Assembly (NCBI RefSeq): GCF_002072155.1
Contig: NZ_BDIY01000018.1
Coordinates: forward strand, 26,599-90,598
Length of the DNA stretch: 64,000 bases
Source: Roseovarius sp. A-2
GTDB taxonomy: Bacteria; Pseudomonadota; Alphaproteobacteria; Rhodobacterales; Rhodobacteraceae
Reading direction: 5' to 3'
In this document: piece by piece, positions 16,487-25,698 of the stretch
How positions within the stretch are numbered: position 1 is the stretch's first letter
Layout: each line of letters starts with the position of its first letter
Translations under genes and position numbers: made by a program
Notes under the pieces: model-generated
Told to the model about the DNA's origin: nothing
Database searches by the model: none
Seen by the model: the letters and a program-made list of their open reading frames with translations, nothing else

Positions 16487-17497
16487 TCACTCATAGCTGA
16501 GTGCCGTCGCCTTGCCCCGGAAAACCCGGTACGAGAGCACCGTGTAACCCAGGATCATCGGCAGCACGAAGAGCGTGCCGATGAGGACGATGAACAGGCT
16601 TTCCGGCGCGCTCGCCGCCTCGTAGATGGTCAGTTTTTCAGGCACCACATAGGGGTAAAAGCTGTAGGCCATGCCGCAGAACGCCAGCGCGAATATCGCG
16701 ATGCTGACCGTGAATGGAAACCACGCGAAACGGTCGTCCCTCGTGGGCAGCCGCCGCAGCGCGATCCACAGAAGGGCCACCAGTGCCGCCGAGATGATCG
16801 GCAAAGGTGCCAGGAACAGCGCCTCGGGCATCGTGAACCATTTGTCAAAAATGCGCGGGCTGACCAGCGGCGAGGCCAGCGACACCGCGCCCAGGCCGAG
16901 GATCAGCCCCCAGATACCGCCCTTGGCCCAGCCGACCGCCTTGCGTTGCAACGCGCCTTCGGTCTTGAGGATCAGCCACGCCGCCCCGATGAAGCTGTAG
17001 CCCACCGTCAGAAACACCGCCGTCAGCGCGGCAAAGGCCCACGTCGCGGGGCGCTGTTCCAAACCCATGATATACATACCTAGCATGTAACCCTGCGACA
17101 GCGCCGTCATCATGCTGCCCGCATAGAAGGACAGATTCCAAAGGCCCTTGCGCGCAGGTGGTGCCTTGGCCCGAAACTCGAACGCCACACCGCGCAGAAT
17201 GAGCCCGATCAGCATGATCGCCACCGGCAGGTAAAGCGCCGTCAGGATCTGCCCATGCGCGGTCGGAAAGGCCACCAGCAGGATGCCGATGGCCAGCACC
17301 AACCAGGTCTCGTTCGCGTCCCAGAACGGTCCGATAGATGCGACCATGCGGTCCTTCTGCGCCGGTTCCGCGAATGGGAACAGCACGCCGACGCCAAGAT
17401 CAAACCCGTCGAGCACCACGTAGATCAGGATCGACAGGCCCATGAGCACCGCGAAAGCCAGCGGCAGCCAGATTGTGGGGTCACCGAAATAGGTCAT
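16487..17497 (-). CDS. cydB: Cytochrome bd-type (CioAB) quinol oxidase subunit II
   Basis: Membrane subunit II of a bd-type terminal quinol oxidase. The 336-aa protein starts MTYFGDPTIWLPLAFAVLMG and has about eight or nine helices, with family-typical YVVLDGFDLGVGVLFPF, WDANETWLVLAIGILLVAFP and the C-terminal YTVLSYRVFRGKA. The start at 17497 is chosen because upstream residues are polar and overlap cydA. It follows cydA after one base, so the subunits are co-translated. Confidence 0.93.
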   Translation of the reverse strand: MTYFGDPTIWLPLAFAVLMGLSILIYVVLDGFDLGVGVLFPFAEPAQKDRMVASIGPFWDANETWLVLAIGILLVAFPTAHGQILTALYLPVAIMLIGLILRGVAFEFRAKAPPARKGLWNLSFYAGSMMTALSQGYMLGMYIMGLEQRPATWAFAALTAVFLTVGYSFIGAAWLILKTEGALQRKAVGWAKGGIWGLILGLGAVSLASPLVSPRIFDKWFTMPEALFLAPLPIISAALVALLWIALRRLPTRDDRFAWFPFTVSIAIFALAFCGMAYSFYPYVVPEKLTIYEAASAPESLFIVLIGTLFVLPMILGYTVLSYRVFRGKATALSYE

Positions 17498-17498
17498 G

Positions 17499-18884
17499 TC
17501 ATTCTCCGGAAACACGCGCTGCCATGGATTGCCCGCGCGGCGTGGTGGTTTCGGGGCTATCCCCACCCGCCGCCTTGCGGGCGAGGTAGAGTATCGCACT
17601 GATATAGGCGACCAGCAGTGCCGCATAGACCGCGAGATAGGCGATGAGCGTGGAGGCGACCATCGGCGCGGGTACGGCGGCCACGGCCTGTTCGGTACTT
17701 AGCACGCCGTCCACCAGCCAGGGCTGACGCCCGATCTCGGTCGTGTACCAGCCCGCCAGCGTGGCGACCCAGCCCGACAGCGCCATCGGCACCATCGCCC
17801 AGAGCACCGGACGCGGCAGCCCCTCGACCCCGGCGCGGCGGCGCGTCATCAGGATTGCCGCCCCCCAGCTGAGGAACAGCATGGCAAAGCCGGTGCCGAC
17901 CATCAGCCGAAAGCTGTAAAAGACCGGCGCGACGGGCGGATGCATGACGCTGCCATCCTCACCGACGAAATCGTTGAGCCCGGGCACCACACCCGCCGCG
18001 TGATGCTTGAGAATGAGCGAGGCCCCGTTGGGAATGCCCATCTCGAACCGATTTTCGCGCGCGTCCTCGTCCGGCACCGCGAAAAGCAGTAGCGGCGCAT
18101 TGCCCCGCGTTTCCCAATTACCTTCCATCGCGGCCACCTTGGCGGGCTGATGTTCCAGCGTATTCAGCCCGTGGAAATCGCCCGCGAGGATTTGCAGCGG
18201 AATGAGAGCCGCGCCGACGAAAACCCCGGTGCGCAGCGTCGCGCGTACCGCGTCAGAGCGGTCCCCCCAGAGCCAGCGCAGCGCCGAGACGCCCGCGATG
18301 AGGAAGGCCACCGTCAAACCGCTCGCCAACAGCATATGTGTCAAACGGTAAGGCATCGACGGGTTGAAGAGGATCGCCATCCAGTCGGTCGCATGCGCCA
18401 CGCCGTCGCGCATCTCGAAACCCACGGGCGTGTGCATCCAACTGTTGAGCACCAGGATCCAGAAGGCCGACATCGTGGTGCCGAAGGCCACGAGGAAGGT
18501 GGCCAGCGTGTGCGTCCAGACAGGTACCCGCGACGCGCCGAACAGCATGATGCCGAGGAACACCGCCTCCAGGAAAAACGCCGTCAGCACCTCATAGGCC
18601 AGTAGCGGCCCGGCGATATTGCCCACGGTTTCCATGAACCCGGGCCAGTTGGTGCCGAACTGAAACGACATAGTGATGCCCGAAACCACGCCCATGCCGA
18701 AACTGAGCGCAAAGACCTTCACCCAGAAACGATAGGCCTCCATCCACTTGTCATTGCCCGTCCGCTGCCATGCCAGCTTGAACGCCAGCAGCATCCAGCC
18801 CAGCGCGATGGTGATCGTGGGAGACAGGATATGGAACGACATATTCGCCCCAAATTGAATACGCGACAGCAACAGCGTGTCCAT
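17499..18884 (-). CDS. cydA: Cytochrome bd-type (CioAB) quinol oxidase subunit I
   Basis: Heme-bearing subunit I that oxidises quinol and reduces oxygen in the inner membrane. The 461-aa protein begins MDTLLLSRIQFGANMSFHIL with the heme-ligand histidine at 18. The Q-loop region reads GDFHGLNTLEHQPAKVAAMEGNWETRG, with the conserved HG, QPxK and E-W residues. The short Q loop and overall length fit the cyanide-insensitive (CioA) branch more than the long-loop E. coli CydA. No cydC, cydD or cydX is seen nearby. A TTGACA hexamer lies upstream (minus strand) but a matching -10 is not obvious. Confidence 0.93.
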   Translation of the reverse strand: MDTLLLSRIQFGANMSFHILSPTITIALGWMLLAFKLAWQRTGNDKWMEAYRFWVKVFALSFGMGVVSGITMSFQFGTNWPGFMETVGNIAGPLLAYEVLTAFFLEAVFLGIMLFGASRVPVWTHTLATFLVAFGTTMSAFWILVLNSWMHTPVGFEMRDGVAHATDWMAILFNPSMPYRLTHMLLASGLTVAFLIAGVSALRWLWGDRSDAVRATLRTGVFVGAALIPLQILAGDFHGLNTLEHQPAKVAAMEGNWETRGNAPLLLFAVPDEDARENRFEMGIPNGASLILKHHAAGVVPGLNDFVGEDGSVMHPPVAPVFYSFRLMVGTGFAMLFLSWGAAILMTRRRAGVEGLPRPVLWAMVPMALSGWVATLAGWYTTEIGRQPWLVDGVLSTEQAVAAVPAPMVASTLIAYLAVYAALLVAYISAILYLARKAAGGDSPETTTPRGQSMAARVSGE

Positions 18885-18984
18885 GAGGTGACCTCCGGTA
18901 TGGGTTCACGTCATAACATAGATGTCAAACCGGTGATTTGCCCCCCCTGCGACACAGTGCTCAGGCCTCATGGTCGGCGATGCT

Positions 18985-19677
18985 TCAGTCCTGCGCCTTG
19001 CCGCGGATCGAATGGAACTTGCGCAGAAGGTGCTCTTTCATCAACTTTCCCGACCGCTCGGCATCGCGGGAGCAGAGCGCCTGTGCGATGGCCTCGTGCT
19101 CCTCGACCGCCGCGCGCCAGCGTTCCGGCGTGAGATTGGCCTGATAGCGCGCGCGCTGAACGCGAAAGGCCAGCAATTCATGCGACCGCAGCAGCGTGTC
19201 ATTTCCGGTTGCCCCGAGAATGGCGTTATGGATCGCCTGATTGATGCGGAAATAGGTCGGCCGGTCCGCTTGCTCGAAGGTGCGGCGCAAATCCTGTGTC
19301 AGGCGCTTTATCTCTTGCAGGGTCGCATCCGTTGCCTGTTCCGCGGCGAGTTCCCCGCCCAGCCCTTCGAGGGCGGCCAGCACCCGAAATACCTCGGCCA
19401 GTTCAGCCTCGCTCTGGCGGGTGATCACGGCACCGCGATGCGGAATGAGATCGAGCAGCCCCTCGGCGGCCAGCACCTTGAGCGCCTCACGCAATGGCGT
19501 GCGCGAGACGCCGAATTGTTCGGTCAGGGCCTTCTCGTTGATCTTTTCACCGGGCTGCAATTGCCCTTCGAGGACCATCTGCCGCAGGCGGTTGGTGATC
19601 TCGACGGCCAGCGCCGTGCGGCCGATCGGATCAGGTTTGAGGAGGGTCATCGGGGCCTCTTGGCTTTGGTCATCCAT
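18985..19677 (-). CDS. GntR-family transcriptional regulator, FCD (FadR) subfamily
   Basis: A 230-residue regulator with an N-terminal winged helix (about 20-85; INEKALTEQFGVSRTPLREALKVLAAEGLL is split as helix-turn-helix plus the conserved VSRTPLREAL) and an all-helical FCD ligand domain (about 92-220) with the metal-type histidines in INQAIHNAILG and EEHEAIAQAL. Its ATG overlaps the end of the YdiJ-like gene by 8 bp, so it is in that operon and probably autoregulated. The perfect palindrome at 22646-22664 is the obvious candidate operator. FCD regulators usually sense small carboxylates or sugar acids. Confidence 0.9.
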   Translation of the reverse strand: MDDQSQEAPMTLLKPDPIGRTALAVEITNRLRQMVLEGQLQPGEKINEKALTEQFGVSRTPLREALKVLAAEGLLDLIPHRGAVITRQSEAELAEVFRVLAALEGLGGELAAEQATDATLQEIKRLTQDLRRTFEQADRPTYFRINQAIHNAILGATGNDTLLRSHELLAFRVQRARYQANLTPERWRAAVEEHEAIAQALCSRDAERSGKLMKEHLLRKFHSIRGKAQD

Positions 19678-22600
19678 CGTTGCGGCCTTCCCTTACAGCA
19701 TTTTCCGACGCCCTGTCGAAGATTTCCGCGATATGTAGCGCGCGGCGGTCGGTGCCGTCGGCGATCTGGTGGCGGCAGGAGGTGCCATTGGCGATCAGAA
19801 GATCCTCGGGCGCAGCGGCGCGCACGGCGGGCAGCAGGGACAATTCGCCCATTTTCTGCGAGACCTCGATGGTTTCCGCCTGATAGCCGAACGCCCCTGC
19901 CATGCCGCAGCAACTGCTCTCGATGGTTTGCGGGTCAAGCCCGGGGATGAGCGCCAGCGCCTGCCCCATATCGCCCATCACGCCCGCCGCTTTTTGATGG
20001 CAGTGACCGTGGACGTGGGCGGTTTGCTCAAGATGGCCAAGCGGTAACTTAAGCTTTCCGGCGCGGGATTCTCGGGCGATGAACTCCTCGAAGAGAAGGG
20101 CATTTTCCGACAAGAGCCGCGCGTCGTCGCCGGGCAAAAGCGTCAGAAACTCGTCACGCAGGGTCAGCAGGCACGAGGGCTCCAGCCCCACCACAGGCAC
20201 GCCCACGCGGATATGCGGCAGGAGCGCATCAAGGGTACGCTGGGCCTCGGCGCGCGCCTTGTCGATCATCCCCGCCGCCAGATAAGTGCGACCACAACAG
20301 AGAGGGCGACCGGGGGCGTGGGCGGTGATCACCTCGTAGCCCGCACGGGAAAGGACGCGCAGCGCGGCACGGGGGATCTCCGGCTCCATCCAGCGGTTGA
20401 ACGAGTCGGTGAAGAGAATGACCTTGCCCGCCTTGGTCGCGGCGCGGGCGCGCTTTACCTCGGCGTCGCGAAAATAATCGCCGCGAAAGAGCGGCAGTGA
20501 CCGCGCACGCGCCAGCCCGGTAAGCCGTTCGCCCAGGGCCGCCAGAATCGGGACCCGGTTGCGCAGGGTTATGAGGCCCCGCAGCGCCACGGCGAGGCGT
20601 GCATAGCGCGGCATCTCTGCAATCAGCCGGGCGCGCAAGCCGAACCCAAGCTTTTGGCCGCGCTGATAGAGCACCTCGGTCTTCATCCTGGCCATGTCCA
20701 CGCCGGTGGGGCATTCACGCTTGCAGGCCTTGCAGCTGACGCAGAGCTTCATCGTCTCGGCCATTTCGTCGGAAAAGAGCGCGTCCTTGCCCAAGCGCCC
20801 CGAGAGCGCGAGGCGCAGCGTGTTGGCGCGGCCCCGGGTCACGTCGCGCTCATCGCGCGTCACCCGGTAGCTGGGGCACATCGCGCCGCCCGCCAGCTTT
20901 CGGCAGGCACCGTTATTGTTGCACATCTCGACCGCGCCCTGAAATCCACCGCCCTTTCCGGGCCAGGCAGACCAGTCATGCCCGGTCTTGAGATCGGCGA
21001 AATCATAGCCCGGCGGATAGCGCATCAGGCTGCGGTCATCCATCTTCGGCGCATGGACGATCTTGCCGGGGTTGAGCCGGGTGTCGGGATCGAAGGCCGC
21101 CTTGACCTCCTCGAAGGCACGCAGGATGCGCGGCCCGAACATCGCGCCGTGAAACTCGGAGCGCACGATACCGTCGCCATGCTCGCCGGAATGCGAGCCC
21201 TTGTACTCGCGCACCATCTCGAACGCGGCTTCGGCAATCTCGCGCATCTTGCGCACGTCCTGCTCCAGCTTGAGGTTGAGCACCGGGCGCACGTGCAGGC
21301 ATCCTTCGGAGGCGTGGGCGTACCATGTGCCGGTGGTGCCGTGCTTATGAAAGACTTCGGTCAGCCGGTCGGTGTAATCCGCGAGATAGTCAAGCGGCAC
21401 GGCACAATCCTCGACAAAGGACACGGGCTTTCCCTCGTCCTTCATCGACATCATGATGTTGAGTCCCGCCTTGCGCAGTTCTCCGATCTCGGCGGCAAGC
21501 GTCATATCCCAGACCTCGACGACACCGCCCTCGTGGCTGCCGCCCTTGCCGAACCCGTAGCCGAGATCCGACAGGGTGTCGGCCAGGCGGCGCATGTTCT
21601 CTTCGTTCTCGGGCGGGCTGTCAGCGAATTCCACCAGCAGCATCGCCGCCGGGGCGCCTCTCACGAATTGCTCCAGCGTTCTCGCATATAGCGGGATCGC
21701 GCGGGCGAGGTCGATCATCGTCGAATCGACCAGTTCGACCGAGGTGGGGCCAAGCGCCACCAGCGATTTCGCGGCCTCCATCGCAGCGCGGAAGGTCGGG
21801 AAATGGCACACCCCCAAGACGCGGGTCTTGGAGGGCAGGGGAGAGAGCTTGATCTCGATGGCGGTGGAGGTGGCGAGCGTGCCCTCGGAGCCAATCAGAA
21901 GATGGGCGAGGTTGATGGGTCTGTCGCCGGGCACCAGCGCGTCGATATTGTAGCCGCCGACCCGGCGCTGCACCTGTGGGAAGCGCGCAGCGATCTCCTC
22001 GGCCTCGCGCGCCCCGAGATCAAGCATCTGCCGCAAGAGCTGTTCGGGCACGCGATTACCTGATCCGGGGCCGAAATCGAACGGGGTGCCATCGGCGAGA
22101 TAGCCCTCGATTCGGGTGACATTGTCGCGCGTCGTGCCATAACGCAGCGAGCGTGAGCCGCAGGAATTGTTGCCAACCATACCACCGATGGTGGCGCGCG
22201 AGGCAGTGGAGACATCAACCGGAAACCACAGCCCATGCGGTTTCAGCGCGCGGTTGAGATCATCCAGAACGATTCCCGGTTCGACCACCGCACGCCGCCC
22301 CTCTACATCCAGCTCAAGGACGTGGTTGAGGTGCTTGGAGCAATCGACGATCAGCCCGGAATTCACCGTCTGCCCGCATTGCGAGGTGCCGCCGCCGCGC
22401 ATTGTAAGCGGGATTTCAGCGGTGCGGGCGGCCTCGATGGCGGCGGCGATATCCTCGGGCGTGCGCGGCACGATCACGCCGGCTGGCATAATCTGGTAGA
22501 TCGAGGCATCGGTCGCATATCGCCCGCGTGAGAAGGCGTCAAAACGGGCCTCCCCCCGCAGCTCGCGGCTGAGGCGGTCTTGAATGGCGCTGTCCAGCAT
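19670..22600 (-). CDS. FAD/4Fe-4S 2-hydroxyacid dehydrogenase, YdiJ-like
   Basis: A 976-residue fusion of a flavin dehydrogenase and an iron-sulfur/CCG electron-transfer part. The N-terminal third has the FAD_binding_4 fold (TPEDIAAAIEAARTAEIPLT, RGGGTSQCGQTVN, IGGMVGNNSCGSRSLRYGTT), then an FAD-oxidase C domain with HASEGCLHVRP and HSGEHGDGIVRSE. The C-terminal part has a CVSCKACKRECPTG cluster motif and two CCG-type motifs (CCGRTYLAAG and CCGMAGAFGY). This is the layout of E. coli YdiJ, a D-2-hydroxyglutarate dehydrogenase; the substrate here is not known. The start at 22600 avoids an extension through the promoter. It shares an operon with the GntR regulator. Confidence 0.9.
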   Translation of the reverse strand: MLDSAIQDRLSRELRGEARFDAFSRGRYATDASIYQIMPAGVIVPRTPEDIAAAIEAARTAEIPLTMRGGGTSQCGQTVNSGLIVDCSKHLNHVLELDVEGRRAVVEPGIVLDDLNRALKPHGLWFPVDVSTASRATIGGMVGNNSCGSRSLRYGTTRDNVTRIEGYLADGTPFDFGPGSGNRVPEQLLRQMLDLGAREAEEIAARFPQVQRRVGGYNIDALVPGDRPINLAHLLIGSEGTLATSTAIEIKLSPLPSKTRVLGVCHFPTFRAAMEAAKSLVALGPTSVELVDSTMIDLARAIPLYARTLEQFVRGAPAAMLLVEFADSPPENEENMRRLADTLSDLGYGFGKGGSHEGGVVEVWDMTLAAEIGELRKAGLNIMMSMKDEGKPVSFVEDCAVPLDYLADYTDRLTEVFHKHGTTGTWYAHASEGCLHVRPVLNLKLEQDVRKMREIAEAAFEMVREYKGSHSGEHGDGIVRSEFHGAMFGPRILRAFEEVKAAFDPDTRLNPGKIVHAPKMDDRSLMRYPPGYDFADLKTGHDWSAWPGKGGGFQGAVEMCNNNGACRKLAGGAMCPSYRVTRDERDVTRGRANTLRLALSGRLGKDALFSDEMAETMKLCVSCKACKRECPTGVDMARMKTEVLYQRGQKLGFGLRARLIAEMPRYARLAVALRGLITLRNRVPILAALGERLTGLARARSLPLFRGDYFRDAEVKRARAATKAGKVILFTDSFNRWMEPEIPRAALRVLSRAGYEVITAHAPGRPLCCGRTYLAAGMIDKARAEAQRTLDALLPHIRVGVPVVGLEPSCLLTLRDEFLTLLPGDDARLLSENALLFEEFIARESRAGKLKLPLGHLEQTAHVHGHCHQKAAGVMGDMGQALALIPGLDPQTIESSCCGMAGAFGYQAETIEVSQKMGELSLLPAVRAAAPEDLLIANGTSCRHQIADGTDRRALHIAEIFDRASENAVREGRNDG

Positions 22601-22645
22601 GGTCCCCCGATCCGGTCGTGGTTTGAGATAATGTCTTGACAGAAT

Positions 22646-22664
22646 ATTGAATTCAGAATTCAAT
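22646..22664. promoter_or_regulatory. Perfect 19-bp palindromic operator in a divergent promoter
   Basis: ATTGAATTCAGAATTCAAT is a perfect palindrome with 9-bp arms about a central A. It occupies the spacer of a candidate plus-strand promoter (TTGACA 22636-22641, TTCAAT 22659-22664) and of a candidate minus-strand promoter (-35 TTGAAT at 22663-22668, -10 TATTCT at 22641-22646). Binding would block both the YdiJ-like/GntR operon and the aminotransferase/TRAP operon. The linked GntR/FCD protein is the likely ligand. Confidence 0.7.
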
Positions 22665-22745
22665 TCAACAAAATTCACCTGCACCCGAGTCTTCGCCACT
22701 CGGCCCCTCGCGGGCGCAGGTGCCGTCATCTTGAGGAGGAACGAC

Positions 22746-23930
22746 ATGCCTGCTGGCCGCCATTTTCTACAAATCCCGGGGCCGTCGAACGTGCCTGACC
22801 GCATCCTGCGGGCAATGGACTATCCGACGATGGATCACCGTGGCCCGGCCTTTGCCGATGTTGGGCGCAAGGCGCTTGAGGGGATGAAGAGCATCTTCCA
22901 AACCGAAGGCCGCGTGGTGATCTACCCATCGTCCGGCACCGGCGCGTGGGAAGCCGCACTGGTAAACACGCTGTCGCCGGGCGACACGGTGCTGATGTAT
23001 GAGACAGGGCATTTCGCGACCCTGTGGAAGAAGCTGGCCGAAAAGCTGGGCCTGAACCCCGTCTTCATCGAGGGCGACTGGCGCGGCGGGGCCGACGCGG
23101 CGGCCATCGAGGAGCATCTGCGCGGCGACAAAGGCCAAGACATCAAGGCAGTTTGCGTCGTGCATAACGAGACCTCGACCGGCTCTGTTACAGATGTGGC
23201 CGCCGTGCGCCGCGCCATCGACGCGGCGGGCCACTCGGCGCTCTTGATGGTCGATACGATTTCCTCGCTCGCCTCGGTCGACTACCGGCATGACGAGTGG
23301 GGCGTGGATGTGACGGTTGCGGGCTCGCAAAAGGGGTTAATGCTGCCGCCGGGCCTGTCGTTCAATGCCATCAGCGACAAGGCGATGAACGCGTCCGAGA
23401 GCGCGGGGCTAATCCGCTCCTACTGGAGCTGGTCCGAGATGGCAGGGCCGAACGACACCGGCTATTTCCCTTACACGCCCGCGACCAACCTGCTTTATGG
23501 TCTCAACGAGGCGATTGACATGCTGCACGAGGAGGGGCTGGAAAATGTCTTTTCCCGGCATCAGCGGCACGGTAGGGCGGCGCGCGCGGCGGTCGAGGCC
23601 TGGGGGCTGGAGGTGCTGTGCAACACGCCCTCCGACCGCTCGCCGGTGCTGACGGCGGTGATGGTGCCCGAGGGGCATTCGGCCGACAATTTCCGCGCTG
23701 TCACCTTGCGCAATTACGACATGTCGCTTGGCAATGGCCTCTCGAAGGTCGCCGACCGGGTGTTCCGGATCGGGCACTTGGGCGATTTCAACGATCTGAT
23801 GCTGATCGGCACGCTGGCCGGTGTGGAAATGGGCCTGCGCGATGCCGGCGTGCCATATAGCGCGGGCGGGGTTCAGGCCGCGATGGACGTCCTGGGGCAG
23901 ACCGCCCAGGCCAATCGCGCCGCCGCCTGA
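22746..23930 (+). CDS. Class V PLP-dependent aminotransferase (serine-glyoxylate aminotransferase-like)
   Basis: Cytoplasmic fold-type I aminotransferase of the alanine/serine-glyoxylate branch. The start at 22746 is preceded by GAGGAGGAACG. Of 394 residues the visible hallmarks are QIPGPSNVPDRILRAM (9-24) and YPSSGTGAWEAAL (60-72), the cofactor-binding Asp170 in LMVDTISSL, and the Schiff-base Lys196 in VAGSQKGLMLPPG. The amino donor is not determined; glyoxylate is the common acceptor in this family. It is the first gene rightwards of the divergent promoter and precedes dctP by 121 bp, so it likely processes whatever the TRAP system imports. Confidence 0.88.
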   Translation: MPAGRHFLQIPGPSNVPDRILRAMDYPTMDHRGPAFADVGRKALEGMKSIFQTEGRVVIYPSSGTGAWEAALVNTLSPGDTVLMYETGHFATLWKKLAEKLGLNPVFIEGDWRGGADAAAIEEHLRGDKGQDIKAVCVVHNETSTGSVTDVAAVRRAIDAAGHSALLMVDTISSLASVDYRHDEWGVDVTVAGSQKGLMLPPGLSFNAISDKAMNASESAGLIRSYWSWSEMAGPNDTGYFPYTPATNLLYGLNEAIDMLHEEGLENVFSRHQRHGRAARAAVEAWGLEVLCNTPSDRSPVLTAVMVPEGHSADNFRAVTLRNYDMSLGNGLSKVADRVFRIGHLGDFNDLMLIGTLAGVEMGLRDAGVPYSAGGVQAAMDVLGQTAQANRAAA

Positions 23931-24051
23931 CGGTGGATGTTCCGCGCGGGAGGAGGAGCCTGCGCGGGACGCACCCGAGATGTTCGGGCAACGCAAAGAC
24001 CACCGTGCGGACGGAGCCGTGCGGGACATTGAAACCAAGGGAGGAAAGATA

Positions 24052-25026
24052 ATGAAAAAAACACTGATTGCAGCCGTTGTGGCCTCGTTCGCGGCCCTGC
24101 CCGCCACGGCGGCCGACACGACGTTGAAATTCGGCCATGTCGGCGCGCCCGGTTCGCTCTTCGAGGCGACCGCCAATCACTACGCCGCCTGCGTGGCCGA
24201 GAAATCCGGCGGCTCGGTTGAAGTACAGACTTTTGGGTCGTCACAGCTTGGCAAGGACAAGGAGCTGTTGCAGAAGCTCAAGCTGGGGCAGGTCGATTTC
24301 GCGCTGCCCTCGTCGGTGATGTCCTCGGTCGACAGCGTTTTCGGCATTTTCGAGATGCCTTATATCATCAAGGATCGCGACCATATGCGCCGCGTGCAGG
24401 ATGCGATGATGGACACGTTTCAGGGCGCGGCCAACGACAATGGCTATCACATTGTGGGCTTGGCCGAGAACGGCTTTCGCAACATCACCAACAATATCCG
24501 CCCGATCAACACGCCCGAGGATCTGCAAGGCGTCAAGCTGCGCACGCCCAATGGTCAATGGCGCGTGAAGATGTTCAAGCAATACGGCGCGAACCCGACC
24601 CCGATGGCGTTCTCGGACGTGTTTACCGCGCTGCAGACCGGCGTGATCGACGGGCAGGAAAACCCCTATGCGCAGATCGCCTCGGCCAAGTTTCAGGAGG
24701 TGCAGAAGTATCTGTCGATCACCGGGCATGTCTACACGCCTGCCTATATCCTCGCCTCGGAAAAACACTTCGGCAAGCATTCCGAAGAGGTACAGGCGAT
24801 GCTGAGCGACTGCGCGGCAGAGACCCAGACCTTCACCTATGAGAAGGCGGCGGAGCTTGAGACCGAATTGCTCGGCGTGATCAAGGACGCGGGCGTCGAG
24901 GTGAACGAGGCCGACAAGGACGCCTTCATCACCGCCTCCAAGCCGATCTACGAAGCCTTTGCTGCCGAGGTCGATGGCGGGCAGGAGATGATCGACAAGG
25001 TGCTCGCGCTTGGCAACGCAAGCTAA
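24052..25026 (+). CDS. dctP: TRAP transporter substrate-binding protein (DctP family)
   Basis: Periplasmic solute receptor of a tripartite (TRAP) importer. In 324 aa: signal peptide MKKTLIAAVVASFAALPATAA (1-21), then DTTLKFGHVGAPGSLFEA, FGSSQLGKDKELLQKLKLGQ, and LQGVKLRTPNGQWRVKMFKQ with the carboxylate-binding Arg of the family (in KLRTPN), followed by GVIDGQENPYAQI. A strong GGGAGGAAAG site precedes the ATG. A large hairpin separates it from dctQ. Carboxylates are the common ligands; which one is unknown. Confidence 0.92.
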   Translation: MKKTLIAAVVASFAALPATAADTTLKFGHVGAPGSLFEATANHYAACVAEKSGGSVEVQTFGSSQLGKDKELLQKLKLGQVDFALPSSVMSSVDSVFGIFEMPYIIKDRDHMRRVQDAMMDTFQGAANDNGYHIVGLAENGFRNITNNIRPINTPEDLQGVKLRTPNGQWRVKMFKQYGANPTPMAFSDVFTALQTGVIDGQENPYAQIASAKFQEVQKYLSITGHVYTPAYILASEKHFGKHSEEVQAMLSDCAAETQTFTYEKAAELETELLGVIKDAGVEVNEADKDAFITASKPIYEAFAAEVDGGQEMIDKVLALGNAS

Positions 25027-25033
25027 GCACCCC

Positions 25034-25061
25034 TCCGGTGGCCCTGACCGGGGCCGCCGGA
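25034..25061 (+). other. Intercistronic hairpin between dctP and dctQ
   Basis: TCCGGTGGCCC (25034-25044) pairs with GGGCCGCCGGA (25051-25061), an 11-bp stem with one G-T pair and a 6-base loop, starting 8 bp after the dctP stop. There is no U-tract. Such hairpins often protect the 3' end of binding-protein mRNA, raising receptor levels relative to permease subunits; that role is inferred. Confidence 0.6.
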
Positions 25062-25143
25062 TGATCCCTGACACATGAATGACGGCCCGATCCCGGCGCG
25101 CCTGCGTGACGGTAGGGGTTGATGCAGCGCAAGACAGGCCCGA

Positions 25144-25698
25144 ATGAACCCTCTCCTTCACCGAACAAACCGGATCGCAAGCAGTCTTCTGGAATGGACC
25201 ACCGTTCTGCTTATGGTCGGCCTAACCGCCATCGTGATCGTGGCCGTGCTCGCCCGCCTGATGGGGCAGAGCTTTTCCTGGTATGACGAAGTGGCGGCGA
25301 TCATGCTTGCCTGGATCACCTATTATGGCTCGGCGCTCGCCGCGCTGCACCGGCGGCATATCGGCTTCGACTCGGTGCTGCTGGCCATCCCGCCCCGCGC
25401 GCGGATGATGGCGGTGCTGGTGGGCGAGGCGCTTGTGCTCATCTTCTTCGTGCTGATGGCGCGAGCGGGCTTTCAAGTGCTGGAAGTGCTGGAGGGTGAC
25501 AGCCTGACCTCACTGCCTTGGGTGCCGATCCAATTCACTCAATCGGTCATCCCCATCGGTGCCATACTCTTCATCATCTGCCAATTGCTGAGCCTGCCGC
25601 ATTACTGGGCCAAGACGGCGCAAGGCATATCGCTTGAGCATGCCGAGATCGAGGAAGAGGTCGAAACCGAAATGGAAAAGAACAAGGAGCGCGGCTGA
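25144..25698 (+). CDS. dctQ: TRAP transporter small permease (DctQ family)
   Basis: A 184-aa inner-membrane protein with four helices, the usual DctQ size. It shows the family segments TTVLLMVGLTAIVIVAVLAR, QSFSWYDEVAAIMLAWITYY and RRHIGFDSVLLAIPPRAR. The C-terminus is a Glu/Lys-rich cytoplasmic tail. It shares a TGATG junction with dctM, so small and large permease are coupled. Confidence 0.92.
   Translation: MNPLLHRTNRIASSLLEWTTVLLMVGLTAIVIVAVLARLMGQSFSWYDEVAAIMLAWITYYGSALAALHRRHIGFDSVLLAIPPRARMMAVLVGEALVLIFFVLMARAGFQVLEVLEGDSLTSLPWVPIQFTQSVIPIGAILFIICQLLSLPHYWAKTAQGISLEHAEIEEEVETEMEKNKERG

Noticed and set aside
22746..23930. BhcA of the beta-hydroxyaspartate cycle
   Set aside because: Same aminotransferase class, but the accompanying bhcB, bhcC, bhcD and IclR-type bhcR genes are absent.
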